Of a stretch of DNA of 64,000 bases, positions 17,909 to 26,208 are shown in pieces. Position 1 is the first letter of the stretch, and every line of letters begins with the position of its first letter. The position numbers were made by a program, and so were the translations under genes. This DNA is from Sinorhizobium sp. RAC02 (GTDB lineage Bacteria > Pseudomonadota > Alphaproteobacteria > Rhizobiales > Rhizobiaceae): assembly GCF_001713395.1 (NCBI RefSeq), contig NZ_CP016450.1, positions 3,774,501 through 3,838,500 of the forward strand, in the 5' to 3' direction. The notes under the pieces are model-generated. The model made no database searches, had not been told where the DNA came from, and saw only the letters and a list, made by a program, of their open reading frames with translations.

Positions 17909-18832
17909 ATGAGGACGGAACAGGGACTTCTGCGCATCTCCATTGCCGTCACCATCGTGCTTGCCGGCGTCGGTATCCTGTTCGGCATTCTCTCCGGCTC
18001 CTTCGCCATCGTCTTCGATGGCGTCTATGCGCTGACCGATGCGGCGATGACCGTGCTCGCCCTGCTCGTCTCGAACCTCATCGCATCCTCGGCGACGGGC
18101 GGCGGCAAAGGCCGGCTCGTCAAGCATTTCACGATGGGCTTCTGGCATCTGGAGCCGATGGTGCTGGGCCTCAACGGTATCCTTCTGACCGGTGCGGCGA
18201 TCTACGCTCTGATCAACGCCATCGGCAGCATCATGGACGGTGGCAGGCCGCTCGATTTCGACCAGGCGATCATCTATGCCGTCGTGACGATCATCGTGAC
18301 GGTCGCCATGGCGATCATCGCCACCCGCGCAAACCGCACCCTCCAGTCGGATTTCGTGGCACTCGACGCCAAGGCCTGGATGATGTCCGCGGGCCTGACG
18401 AGTGCGCTGCTGGTCGCCTTCGTCATCGGCTATTTCATCCAGGGAACGGCCCATGAATGGCTGTCGCCCTATATCGACCCGGTGGCGCTGGCGCTCGTCT
18501 GCCTTGTTATCATCCCCATCCCCGCCGGCACCATCCGGCAGGCGCTGGCCGATATCCTGCTCGTCACACCCGGGGACCTGAAAAGCCATGTCGATGCGAT
18601 CGCCAAAACCATCGTCGAGCGGCATGGCTTCCTCTCCTACCGGGCCTATGTCGCCCGCGTCGGCCGTGGCCGGCAGATCGAGCTCTTCTTCATCGTGCCC
18701 GAGGATTTTCCGCCGCGGAAGCTGCAGGAATGGGACGATATCCGCGACGAAATCGGTATCGCCATCGGCGACGAGGGGCCGGATCGCTGGCTGACGATCG
18801 CCTTCACCACCGATCCCGAATGGGCAGACTGA
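17909..18832 (+). CDS. Cation diffusion facilitator family transporter
   Basis: A 307-residue inner-membrane efflux protein with about six membrane segments in residues 7-225 and a cytoplasmic C-terminal domain. The segment SFAIVFDGVYALTDAAMT (about 30-47) holds the metal-site Asp pair seen in CDF proteins, and FVALDAKAWMMSAG (about 149-162) supplies a second Asp in the middle of the fold. The substrate (Zn, Fe, Mn or another divalent ion) is not decided by sequence. AGAAAGGG precedes the ATG; a terminator follows the stop. Confidence 0.85.
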   Translation: MRTEQGLLRISIAVTIVLAGVGILFGILSGSFAIVFDGVYALTDAAMTVLALLVSNLIASSATGGGKGRLVKHFTMGFWHLEPMVLGLNGILLTGAAIYALINAIGSIMDGGRPLDFDQAIIYAVVTIIVTVAMAIIATRANRTLQSDFVALDAKAWMMSAGLTSALLVAFVIGYFIQGTAHEWLSPYIDPVALALVCLVIIPIPAGTIRQALADILLVTPGDLKSHVDAIAKTIVERHGFLSYRAYVARVGRGRQIELFFIVPEDFPPRKLQEWDDIRDEIGIAIGDEGPDRWLTIAFTTDPEWAD

Positions 18833-18870
18833 AAAAACCCGAAGCGGATCGCTCCACCCCGGGTTTCGTT
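18833..18870. terminator. Bidirectional rho-independent terminator
   Basis: AAACCCG at 18835-18841 pairs with CGGGTTT at 18860-18866, with an inner AGCG/CGCT helix (18843-18846 and 18850-18853). It is flanked by A-rich and T-rich ends and lies between the convergent CDF and pseudoazurin genes. Confidence 0.75.
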
Positions 18871-18889
18871 CCCACTTCGAACCGACCTC

Positions 18890-19336
18890 CTAGAGACCGA
18901 AAGCCGTGATCGCGCCGTCCATGCGCTCGCGGGCCTTCTTCGGCAGCTTGCCGGTCTTGACGGCGTCGAGATTGGCCGGCGCGTCGCCGACGACCACCAC
19001 ACCCACCATGCCCATGCCGACATGCGGCGTGCATTTGACGCCATAGGCGCCCGGCTTGTCGAAGGTGACCTTGTAGTTCTCGTTCATCTTGCTCTTGAAG
19101 GCTTCCGCCCCGTCCGGGATCATGCCCTTGATCGTCTCGACATTGTGCCCCTTGTCGGTCGGGATGAAGGTGACCGTGTCGCCGGGCGCCACCTTCACGA
19201 AGGCCGGCTCGAACACCATGGCGCCTTCGGCACCCTTGTTGAGCATATGCACCTCGAAATCTGCCGCTGCGGCGGGAAGCGCGAGCGCCAGAATGACCGC
19301 TGCTGCACCGACGATGCTCTTTGCCATGATACGCAC
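18890..19336 (-). CDS. azu: Pseudoazurin (blue copper electron carrier)
   Basis: A 148-residue precursor with a signal peptide (1-25, cut after PAAAA) and a type I copper protein of about 123 residues. Copper ligands are visible with pseudoazurin spacing: His64 (GHNVET), Cys102 and His105 (CTPH), and Met110. Pseudoazurins donate electrons in the periplasm to copper nitrite reductase or nitrous oxide reductase. The GTG at 19336 has AAGGAG at good spacing and is preferred over the ATG at 19327. An FNR/Nnr-type box lies upstream, so expression under low oxygen or nitrogen oxides is likely. No nir or nos gene is in the window. Confidence 0.93.
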   Translation of the reverse strand: MRIMAKSIVGAAAVILALALPAAAADFEVHMLNKGAEGAMVFEPAFVKVAPGDTVTFIPTDKGHNVETIKGMIPDGAEAFKSKMNENYKVTFDKPGAYGVKCTPHVGMGMVGVVVVGDAPANLDAVKTGKLPKKARERMDGAITAFGL

Positions 19337-19406
19337 TGGAAGTCTCCTTGCTGACGAACGTCAATCGTTCATGCGCAAGGGGTAGACCCGCGAGGCCCCT
19401 CCTTCT

Positions 19407-19420
19407 TTGACGTTGATCAA
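19407..19420 (-). promoter_or_regulatory. FNR/FixK/NnrR-type box upstream of pseudoazurin
   Basis: TTGACGTTGATCAA is a TTGAC-N4-ATCAA inverted repeat close to the Crp/Fnr consensus TTGAT-N4-ATCAA. It sits 71 bases upstream of the pseudoazurin start, compatible with a class II activator site and a leader of about 30 bases. A weaker relative (TTGAC-N4-GTCAG on the minus strand, 19364-19351) lies between it and the gene. Confidence 0.7.
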
Positions 19421-19457
19421 ACAACGGGGAGGGGCATGCGTGGCGTGCTGTCGCAGG

Positions 19458-20888
19458 TTATCGGCCTGCATGCACCGGTGGCAGCATGGCGCTCCAGGGC
19501 CGCGCCTCTTCGAGATCGCGGGCAACGCGCACCAGCGTCGCCTCGTCGGCGAAGCGGCCGACGATCTGGATACCGACCGGCATGTGGTTGCGGTCGAGGC
19601 CGAGCGGCAGGCTGACGGAGGGCTGGCCGGTGGCGTTGAACGTGCCGAGGAAGGTGAAGAGCGTGGTGTCGCCCTCGGCGAAGCCGGTGGCCGTAAGGTC
19701 GGAGCGGGTGGTGGAAAAGCGGCCATGTTCCGGCGCCGTCACCGGCGTCGTCGGCGTCAGCAGGATGTCGTAGCTCGCCGTTGCCATTGCGACATCGTGG
19801 CGGATCTTGCGCATGGTCTCGAATATGGTGACGATCTCGGCCGGCGACATGGCAAGCGTCTGGTGCATCAGTTTGAGGATGACAGGCTCCAGCGTCGTGT
19901 CGTCCAACGGGCGGCCGAGGCCGGCGGCGAGTGCCGGCAGTTCGGCAAGGCCGAGATTGAAACCGCCCATCACGCCAATCATGATGTCGTGCGAATTCAC
20001 CGGCGGAGCGATCTCCTCGATCGTATGGCCCATCGACGCGAGCAGGGCGGCCGTCGCGTCGAGTGTCGCCAGCACGTCCTCGGCGATCGACACGCTGCCC
20101 CAGGCGGTGCGGGCAAGGCCGATGCGCAGCTTGCCGGTCGGTTGGGTCAGCTCGTCGAGATAGGGCCGCTCCGGCTGGCGGATGATGAACGGATCGCCCG
20201 GCTCCGGGCCGGCAAAGACGTCGAGTGCGGCGGCCATGTCGCGCACCGTGCGGCAGACCACGAATTCGCGCGCCAGGCCGAACAGCGAATCCTGCCCGTC
20301 CGGACCGCCGGAAACCCGGCCGCGCGAGGGATTGAGGCCGACGAGGCCGCACCAGCCGGCGGGAATGCGGATCGAGCCGCCACCATCCGAGGCATGCGCG
20401 ATCGGCACGATGCCGGCGGCAACCGCCGCCGCCGCACCCCCGGAAGAGCCTCCGGCTGAGGCGTCGAGGTTCCAGGGGTTGCGGGTAATGCCTTCCAGAA
20501 TGGTTTCGGTGAAGCCGGCGAAGGCCAGTTCCGGCACGGCGCTGCGGCCGACGATGCGCAGGCCCGCTGCCTTGGCCCGCTTTGTATAGTAGGCGTCGTG
20601 GGTGCTGACGCTGCCCTTCAGCAGCCGGCTGCCGCATTCCTGCAGGCGGCCTTCCTCCGTCGCGCCGATATCCTTGCGCAGGAACGGCACGCCATTGAAG
20701 GCGCCTTCCACCGGGCCGGGCACTCTTTCCGCATCGTCATAAAACTCGACGACGGCATTGATCGCCGGATCGACCTTTTCGAAGGCCTGCCGGGCAAGGC
20801 CTGCAAGTTCCGCGGCGGTCACCTCGCCGCGCTTGACGAGCTGGGCAAGGCTGGTGGCGTCGTGGCTGACATAGTCGGAAAGGTTCAT
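19458..20888 (-). CDS. Amidase (amidase-signature family)
   Basis: A 476-residue amidase-signature hydrolase. The Ser-cisSer-Lys triad is intact: Lys72 in FLRKDIG, Ser148 in SAGGSSGG and Ser172 in SDGGGSIRIPA. The overall sequence is of the general amidase/AtzF-GatA class; no GatB or GatC partner is present, so a catabolic role on an aryl or aliphatic amide is more likely than tRNA amidation. It lies 181 bases after the YtcJ-like amidohydrolase gene on the same strand. Confidence 0.88.
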   Translation of the reverse strand: MNLSDYVSHDATSLAQLVKRGEVTAAELAGLARQAFEKVDPAINAVVEFYDDAERVPGPVEGAFNGVPFLRKDIGATEEGRLQECGSRLLKGSVSTHDAYYTKRAKAAGLRIVGRSAVPELAFAGFTETILEGITRNPWNLDASAGGSSGGAAAAVAAGIVPIAHASDGGGSIRIPAGWCGLVGLNPSRGRVSGGPDGQDSLFGLAREFVVCRTVRDMAAALDVFAGPEPGDPFIIRQPERPYLDELTQPTGKLRIGLARTAWGSVSIAEDVLATLDATAALLASMGHTIEEIAPPVNSHDIMIGVMGGFNLGLAELPALAAGLGRPLDDTTLEPVILKLMHQTLAMSPAEIVTIFETMRKIRHDVAMATASYDILLTPTTPVTAPEHGRFSTTRSDLTATGFAEGDTTLFTFLGTFNATGQPSVSLPLGLDRNHMPVGIQIVGRFADEATLVRVARDLEEARPWSAMLPPVHAGR

Positions 20889-20947
20889 GGGAAAGACCTG
20901 GTTGAAATGGGTGCAGGCATTGAAAGGGTTTTTGGTGCGGGCGGCAA

Positions 20948-20973
20948 GGGCGCGCCGCTTGCGAGGCGCGCCC
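20948..20973. other. GC-rich intercistronic hairpin
   Basis: GGGCGCGCC (20948-20956) and GGCGCGCCC (20965-20973) form a perfect 9-bp stem with an 8-base loop between the amidohydrolase and the amidase genes. There is no T-run on either side, so it looks more like an mRNA-stability or processing element than a terminator. Confidence 0.5.
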
Positions 20974-21069
20974 GGCAGACCTTGTTCAGCAGGCCGGCCC
21001 AGATCGTAGAGTTGACGGGCGAATGTCTGCTGCCTGATGGCTGCGTCTCATCTGGAACGGATGAAAGCC

Positions 21070-22737
21070 TCAGGCCTCGTACGTCACCCGGCCGCCGCAG
21101 ATCGTCATCTTCGGACGGACCTCACGGATACGCTCCGGCTCGACCGCTTCGATGTCGTTGTCGAGGATGACGACGTCGGCGAAGTAGCCGGGCTTGAGCA
21201 TGCCCTTGCGATCTTCGGCAAACTCCGCGTAGGCGCTGCCGATCGTATAGGCGGCGATGGCATCGTGCAGGCTGACGGAATGATCCGGATCGCCCTCCTG
21301 CCAGACCGTTCGTGTCACGGCGGCCTGGATGCCGGCGATCGGGTCGATCGGCGAGACCGGCCAGTCGGAGGAGAAGGCCAATGCTGCACCCGTTTCCTTG
21401 ATGCGCCGCCAGGCATAGGCGAGATAACGGCGCTTCTCGCCGATGCGCGAGAGGGTCGGTTCGAGCGGAAAGCACATACCGCCCGGCGGATGCGGCGGCT
21501 GCATGGAGGCGATGACGCCGAGCTTAGCAAAGCGTGGCATGTCCTCTTCGGTGATCAGCTCGACATGCTCGATGCGATGGCGGCTGTCGCGGGCGCCGTT
21601 GGCCTTCTGCGCGGCCTCATAGCCGTTCAGCACGCGCCGCACGGCGCCGTCGCCGATGGCGTGTACCGCGATCTGCAGGCCGCGACGGTCGATCTCGGTG
21701 GCGAGTTCGGCGAAGTCCTCGTTGCTGAAATAGGGCTCGCCATACCAATCCGGCCGGTCCGCATAGGGCTCGACGAGGAAGGCGGTGCCGGATTCCAGCA
21801 CGCCGTCCATGAAGACCTTGACCATGCCGGAGGAAACCCAGTCGCTGCGGTAGCGCCGATCCATCTCGCTTGCCTTTTCGAGATCGGCGAGCGTCATCGG
21901 CTTCTTGAAATGATAGGGCACCTGGCCGCGCACGGTGATCGTGCCGTCCTCTTCCAGCGCCGCCATCAGCTGGAGCTGGTAGAAATTGCCGTCCATGTTG
22001 TGAAACGAGGTGATGCCGTGTTTGGCGGCGTGGGCCAGGCCGCGGCGCATGATCGCCTTGTCGGCCTCCCATTCCGCAGCACTTGGCGCGGGGTCGGGCT
22101 CGCCGCCGGTCTCGATGCCGAGATGGGTGCGGTTCGGGCCGCCGAGATGCAGGACGGGCGACATGGCTTCGGATTCGCGCAGCTCGCCGGTCGCAAGGCC
22201 ATCCGGCCCCATCACCACTTCGTTGCCGGGATTGACCGTCTTGCCGTGCAGGATGCCGGCCATGTCGAGCGCCTTGGTATTCGCCCAGCTGGTGTGATGA
22301 TCGGCGCCGACCAGCACGACCGGTCGGTCCGCGATGATGCGGTCGATATGGTGTCGCGTCAGCGGCTCGTCTTCGGAAATCATTGTGTAACCGGCGCCGT
22401 GGCCGGTCAAAAGCGCGTCGTCGGGATGGGTGGTGGCATGGGCAAGCAGGCTCGCCTTCAGCGCCTCGAAACCTTCAATGCCGGCAAGCTGCAGGTGTCC
22501 CAGCTCCTCGGCGCCGCCGAACATGTGGATGTGGCTTTCGATGAAGCCCGGCAGCACCGAGGCGCCGCGCGCATCGATAGTCCGAGTTTCTTCGCCCTTC
22601 AGCGCAAGGATATCGCGCTCGCTGCCGACGGCAGCGATCCGGCCGCCGGCAAGCGCAATGGCTTCGGCACGCGGATTGGCCTCGTCCATGGTGAGGACGC
22701 GCGCATTGATAACAATGAGATCGGCGGATACGGGCAT
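21070..22737 (-). CDS. YtcJ-like metal-dependent amidohydrolase
   Basis: A 555-residue amidohydrolase of the YtcJ/NfdA branch. The metal-binding ESHIHMFGG has His69 and His71; later IAVHAIGDGAV and RIEHVELI carry further metal ligands, and FSSDWPVSPIDP supplies the final Asp. The composite beta domain is formed by residues 1-60 and the C-terminus (DVVILDNDIEAV). Members hydrolyse varied N-acyl or formamide substrates, so the exact substrate is open. It may share a transcript with the amidase downstream. Confidence 0.88.
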   Translation of the reverse strand: MPVSADLIVINARVLTMDEANPRAEAIALAGGRIAAVGSERDILALKGEETRTIDARGASVLPGFIESHIHMFGGAEELGHLQLAGIEGFEALKASLLAHATTHPDDALLTGHGAGYTMISEDEPLTRHHIDRIIADRPVVLVGADHHTSWANTKALDMAGILHGKTVNPGNEVVMGPDGLATGELRESEAMSPVLHLGGPNRTHLGIETGGEPDPAPSAAEWEADKAIMRRGLAHAAKHGITSFHNMDGNFYQLQLMAALEEDGTITVRGQVPYHFKKPMTLADLEKASEMDRRYRSDWVSSGMVKVFMDGVLESGTAFLVEPYADRPDWYGEPYFSNEDFAELATEIDRRGLQIAVHAIGDGAVRRVLNGYEAAQKANGARDSRHRIEHVELITEEDMPRFAKLGVIASMQPPHPPGGMCFPLEPTLSRIGEKRRYLAYAWRRIKETGAALAFSSDWPVSPIDPIAGIQAAVTRTVWQEGDPDHSVSLHDAIAAYTIGSAYAEFAEDRKGMLKPGYFADVVILDNDIEAVEPERIREVRPKMTICGGRVTYEA

Positions 22738-22836
22738 GCAGGTCTCCTCCTCTTGCCACCCCTACGTCCTTTGGCGCAGGCCGAAAGACGAAGGAATACG
22801 CCAAAGGGATAGGTGCCCGCATGCGCGATGTCAGAT

Positions 22837-23553
22837 CTATCCGGCGACGTTAAACGTTACCTCATCGAGCCCATCGATATGCGCGACCATCGTATCGCCC
22901 TTTTCGATAGCACCCACTCCGGCCGGCGTGCCGGCGAAAATGAGGTCGCCCGGTTGCAGCGTGAACAGACGGGACAGATAGGCAATCATCTCCGGCACCT
23001 TCCAGATCATCTGGTTGAGGTTGCCGTTCTGGCGAACCGCACCATTGACGGCAAGCCGGATCGCGCCCTCGCTCAGGTGACCGGTCTCGGCTGCGGAGTG
23101 GATGAAGCCGCAGGGCGCGGACCGTTCGAAGGCTTTCGCGACCTCCCAGGGGCGGCCATGTTTCTTGGCTTCCGCCTGCAAGTCACGCCGTGTCATATCG
23201 AGGCCGACGGCGTAGCCGTAGACGCAATCCAGCGCATGCTCGACCGGAATGTCGCTACCGCCGCTCTTCAGCGCGACGACCAGCTCGACCTCATGATGTA
23301 CGTCCGTGCTTGCCGGGGGATAGGGAAAGTCCTCGCCGGGCAGGACCAGGGTGTCCGGGTTCTTCTGGAAGAAGAAGGGCGGCTCCTTGTCGGGGTCATG
23401 ACCCATCTCGATGGCATGATCGGCGAAGTTTCGACCGACGCAATAGATGCGGTGCACCGGGAAGAGCGCGTCGCTTCCCTTGATGGGCAGGGTGGGAATG
23501 GCAGCGAGCGCGAAAATATAGGTCGAGGCTGCGCTGGAAGGTTGTGACGTCAT
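22837..23553 (-). CDS. Fumarylacetoacetate hydrolase family protein (fumarylpyruvate hydrolase-like)
   Basis: A 238-residue FAH-fold enzyme. The motif IYCVGRNFADHAIEMG (about 38-53), FFQKNPDTL, HHEVELVVALKSGG with the metal Glu pair, and DLIFAGTPAGVG near the C-terminus are all present; this is closest in pattern to fumarylpyruvate/acylpyruvate hydrolases. The open frame extends 62 codons further upstream into hpaR's promoter region, but the family N-terminus begins at the ATG at 23553. It is divergent from hpaR, so it may be an HpaR target and act next to the hpa pathway. Confidence 0.85.
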   Translation of the reverse strand: MTSQPSSAASTYIFALAAIPTLPIKGSDALFPVHRIYCVGRNFADHAIEMGHDPDKEPPFFFQKNPDTLVLPGEDFPYPPASTDVHHEVELVVALKSGGSDIPVEHALDCVYGYAVGLDMTRRDLQAEAKKHGRPWEVAKAFERSAPCGFIHSAAETGHLSEGAIRLAVNGAVRQNGNLNQMIWKVPEMIAYLSRLFTLQPGDLIFAGTPAGVGAIEKGDTMVAHIDGLDEVTFNVAG

Positions 23554-23683
23554 GAGAGGCCGCACTTTCAAAGGTCGTGATTTGAACGCGGACGCTAGCA
23601 TGCCGGCCGACCGCAATCGATCCGTCCTCTGTCTGATACCGCTCGCGATTGCATGAACTTGAAAAATCACGGATAGAGGCAGG

Positions 23684-24187
23684 ATGACGAAGGATGCCCC
23701 GGCGGACATGAACAATCCCAAAAAGACGAAGGACACCACGCCGCGCGAGCGCCGGCGTTCACTGGCGATCGGCCTCCTGAAGGCGCGCGAGGCGGTGATG
23801 AGCCATTTCCGGCCGATCCTTGCCGATCACGACGTTACCGAGCAGCAATGGCGGGTGTTGCGCGCGCTGTCGGAGGCCGGCCAGCTCGATGCCACGGAGG
23901 TGGCGGAGAAAGCCTTCATTCTCGCACCCAGCCTCACGCGCATGCTGCGCTCCCTGGAAGAGCGCGGATTGATCACGCGGGAGAAAGACGAGGCAGACGG
24001 TCGCCGGGTGCTCCTGGCGCTCGCACCCGCCGGTCAGGCTGTCATCGACGAGGTGATGCCGGATTCGCGCCGCGTCTATGCGGATATCGACGCGCGTTTT
24101 GGCGCCAAGCGTGTCGATGCGCTTCTCGACATGCTGGAGGAACTCGCCGCCCTCAAGCTTGATGGCAAGGCGGGCGGCGAGGAGTAG
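23684..24187 (+). CDS. hpaR: MarR-family regulator of homoprotocatechuate degradation, HpaR
   Basis: A 167-residue MarR repressor. The winged helix (about 40-125) contains VTEQQWRVLRAL, LDATEVAEKAFILAPSLTRML-type recognition helix residues and the wing DEADGRRVLLAL. The pattern agrees with HpaR, which represses the 4-hydroxyphenylacetate meta-cleavage operon until an aromatic acid binds. Here it lies 7.3 kb from hpaI and is divergent from an FAH-family gene. The first ten or so codons are family-variable, so the start could be the ATG at 23684 or at 23708. Confidence 0.85.
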   Translation: MTKDAPADMNNPKKTKDTTPRERRRSLAIGLLKAREAVMSHFRPILADHDVTEQQWRVLRALSEAGQLDATEVAEKAFILAPSLTRMLRSLEERGLITREKDEADGRRVLLALAPAGQAVIDEVMPDSRRVYADIDARFGAKRVDALLDMLEELAALKLDGKAGGEE

Positions 24188-24190
24188 CGG

Positions 24191-25546
24191 TCAGCGCGCG
24201 ACCTTGGCGAGACCGGCGTCGAGCGCTGCGACGATGCGCTCCACATCCGTCGCGGTAATGATGAGCGGCGGCGACAGGATGATGTTGGCGCCGGAGGTGC
24301 GCACCATCACACCGGCATCGTAGGTGCCCTCATAGATCGTCGCGACGACATCCTTTGCAGCCGACGCCTTGGTGTTGCGGTCGGCGACGAGTTCGAGCGC
24401 GCACATCAGCCCCTTGCCGCGCACGTCGCCGATGATCTCGTGTTTCGCTTTCAGTCCTTGGAGCCCGGCCACCAGTTCCAAGCCGCGCGCGGCGGCATTC
24501 GTCGCGACATCGGCGCGCCTGGTTTCCTTCAGCGTCGCCAAAGCCGCCGCCGCACCCACCGGATGGCCGGAATAGGTGTAGCCGTGGCCGATCGCGCCAA
24601 AACTGTTCTTGTTGGCCTCGAAGGCTTCCGCGATCCTGTCGGCGATCATCACCGCGCCGAAGGGGAAATAGCCATTGGTGATGGCCTTCGCGGTGGACAT
24701 GAAGTCGGGCCTGACGCCCCACAGGCGGGATCCGGTCCAGGCGCCGGTGCGGCCGAAGGCGGTGATCACCTCGTCGGCGATCAGCAGGATACCGTGCCGG
24801 TCGCAGATGTCGCGCATCAGCGGCATGAATGTCTCGTGCGGCACGATCACGCCACCGGCACCCAGCACCGGTTCCATGATGAGGGCCGCGATCGTATCGG
24901 CGCCCTGGAAGGCGATCTCATCTTCAAACTGTTTGGCGATGAGGCTTGCCAGTGTCGCCGGATCCTCGGTGCCGAAGGGATTGCGGTAGAGATAGGGGCT
25001 TGCCAGATGCGTGACGCCGGGCAGCAGCGGTTCGTAGTTGCGGCGGAAATTGGCGTTGCCGTTGACCGACGCGCCGCCAAAATGAGTGCCGTGATATCCC
25101 TTCTTCAGCGCGATGAACTTCGTGCGTTCCGGCTGGCCGTTGATCTTGTGATACTGGCGGGCGAGGCGCAGGCACGTTTCCACCGAATCCGAGCCGCCCG
25201 AGGTGAAGAAGGCGCGTGTCAGCCCGTCCTCCCTGAACCATTCGGCCAGCTCGTAGGACAGTTCGATCAGCGGCGAATTGGTCGTGCCGCGGAAGGTGGA
25301 ATAATAGGGAAGCTGGTCGAGCTGGTCGCGGATTGCCGCCTTCACCGGCTCGCAGGAATAACCGAGATTGACGTTCCACAGGCCGCCGACCGCATCGAGC
25401 ACGGTCTTGCCTTGCAGGTCGGTGATCTCGACGCCCGCTGCGGCGTTGACGATTTTTGGCGGGTTGGCGCGCATTTCCGCCGGGTGCGCCATGGGGTGCC
25501 AGAGATGACGGGCATTGTTCTCGACGAGGAAATTGGTTTCACGCAT
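24191..25546 (-). CDS. Class III omega-aminotransferase (SpuC-like)
   Basis: A 451-residue PLP-dependent fold I enzyme. The pyruvate/putrescine transaminase pattern is clear: HLWHPMA near 14-20, TSGGSDSVETCLR at 115-127, KKGYHGTHFG at 148-157, the cofactor Asp258 in IADEV and the Schiff-base Lys287 in STAKAITNGYFPFG. Such enzymes move the amino group of terminal amines (putrescine, taurine, tyramine-like arylalkylamines) to pyruvate. It ends an operon with the IclR, UPF0261 and HAD genes, and its divergent partner unit encodes a permease and an aldehyde dehydrogenase, which fits an amine to aldehyde to acid route. Confidence 0.88.
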   Translation of the reverse strand: MRETNFLVENNARHLWHPMAHPAEMRANPPKIVNAAAGVEITDLQGKTVLDAVGGLWNVNLGYSCEPVKAAIRDQLDQLPYYSTFRGTTNSPLIELSYELAEWFREDGLTRAFFTSGGSDSVETCLRLARQYHKINGQPERTKFIALKKGYHGTHFGGASVNGNANFRRNYEPLLPGVTHLASPYLYRNPFGTEDPATLASLIAKQFEDEIAFQGADTIAALIMEPVLGAGGVIVPHETFMPLMRDICDRHGILLIADEVITAFGRTGAWTGSRLWGVRPDFMSTAKAITNGYFPFGAVMIADRIAEAFEANKNSFGAIGHGYTYSGHPVGAAAALATLKETRRADVATNAAARGLELVAGLQGLKAKHEIIGDVRGKGLMCALELVADRNTKASAAKDVVATIYEGTYDAGVMVRTSGANIILSPPLIITATDVERIVAALDAGLAKVAR

Positions 25547-25563
25547 GGGGCTTCTCCGGTTTT

Positions 25564-26208
25564 CTAGAGGCCGAGCATCGCTCTGGCTTCGGCATAACTT
25601 TCGGCGGGGCGGGTGACGTCGAAATGCACATTGGGCAGGCCGACCGCGTTGGCGCCCTCGATGTTCTTCTTCTGGTCGTCGACGAAGACGCAGTTCTCTT
25701 TTGCGACCTGGATTTCGGCGATCGCCTGTTCATAGGCGCGCGGGTCGGGTTTCAGGATGCCGGTATAGGTGGCGTCGACGATGACGTCGAAGAGATCGAT
25801 CAGCGGAAAGCGCTTGCGGAAATCGACGCCGTAGAAGAGATCGAGTTCGTTGGAGAGGATGGCGAGCTTCACGCCGGCGGCCTTTGCCGCAAGGATCGTC
25901 TCACGCGCTTCCGGGCGCAAGACGAGGTCCGGTTCGGCGCCGCGGGCACGCTGGACGAAGGTCTTCATGTCCGCCCAGTCTTCGCCGACCAGCCGGCCGG
26001 TCTCGCGCGTGCGCTCCATCCAGTAATCGCGCTCGGTGATTTCGCGGTTCTGCATGCGCTGCCAGAGCGGGTCGGTCGCTGGATCGAACGGTCCTTTCCA
26101 GGTGAGCGTGCGGGGGGCGAGCCCCAGAGCGCGCTCGGTAACGTCATGCGTTTCGAACAGCGTTCGGGTGACGACGCCGCCGAAATCGAGGATCAGCGCC
26201 TTCGTCAT
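25564..26208 (-). CDS. HAD-superfamily hydrolase
   Basis: A 214-residue HAD-fold phosphatase-like protein. Motif I is LILDFGGVV with nucleophile Asp8 but with Gly where Asp usually follows (DFGG), as in the epoxide hydrolase N-terminal/YihX-like group; motif II is AILSNE, motif III LKPDPRAYE and motif IV VFVDDQKKN. The ATG at 26208 overlaps the stop of the UPF0261 gene (ATGA), and the open frame upstream of it is noncoding. The substrate is unknown. Confidence 0.85.
   Translation of the reverse strand: MTKALILDFGGVVTRTLFETHDVTERALGLAPRTLTWKGPFDPATDPLWQRMQNREITERDYWMERTRETGRLVGEDWADMKTFVQRARGAEPDLVLRPEARETILAAKAAGVKLAILSNELDLFYGVDFRKRFPLIDLFDVIVDATYTGILKPDPRAYEQAIAEIQVAKENCVFVDDQKKNIEGANAVGLPNVHFDVTRPAESYAEARAMLGL

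Noticed and set aside
20948..20973. Hairpin considered as a rho-independent terminator
   Set aside because: There is no T-run after the stem on either strand.
23554..23739. Long N-terminal extension of the FAH-family gene
   Set aside because: It covers the hpaR promoter region and does not belong to the FAH fold; the ATG at 23553 fits the family start.
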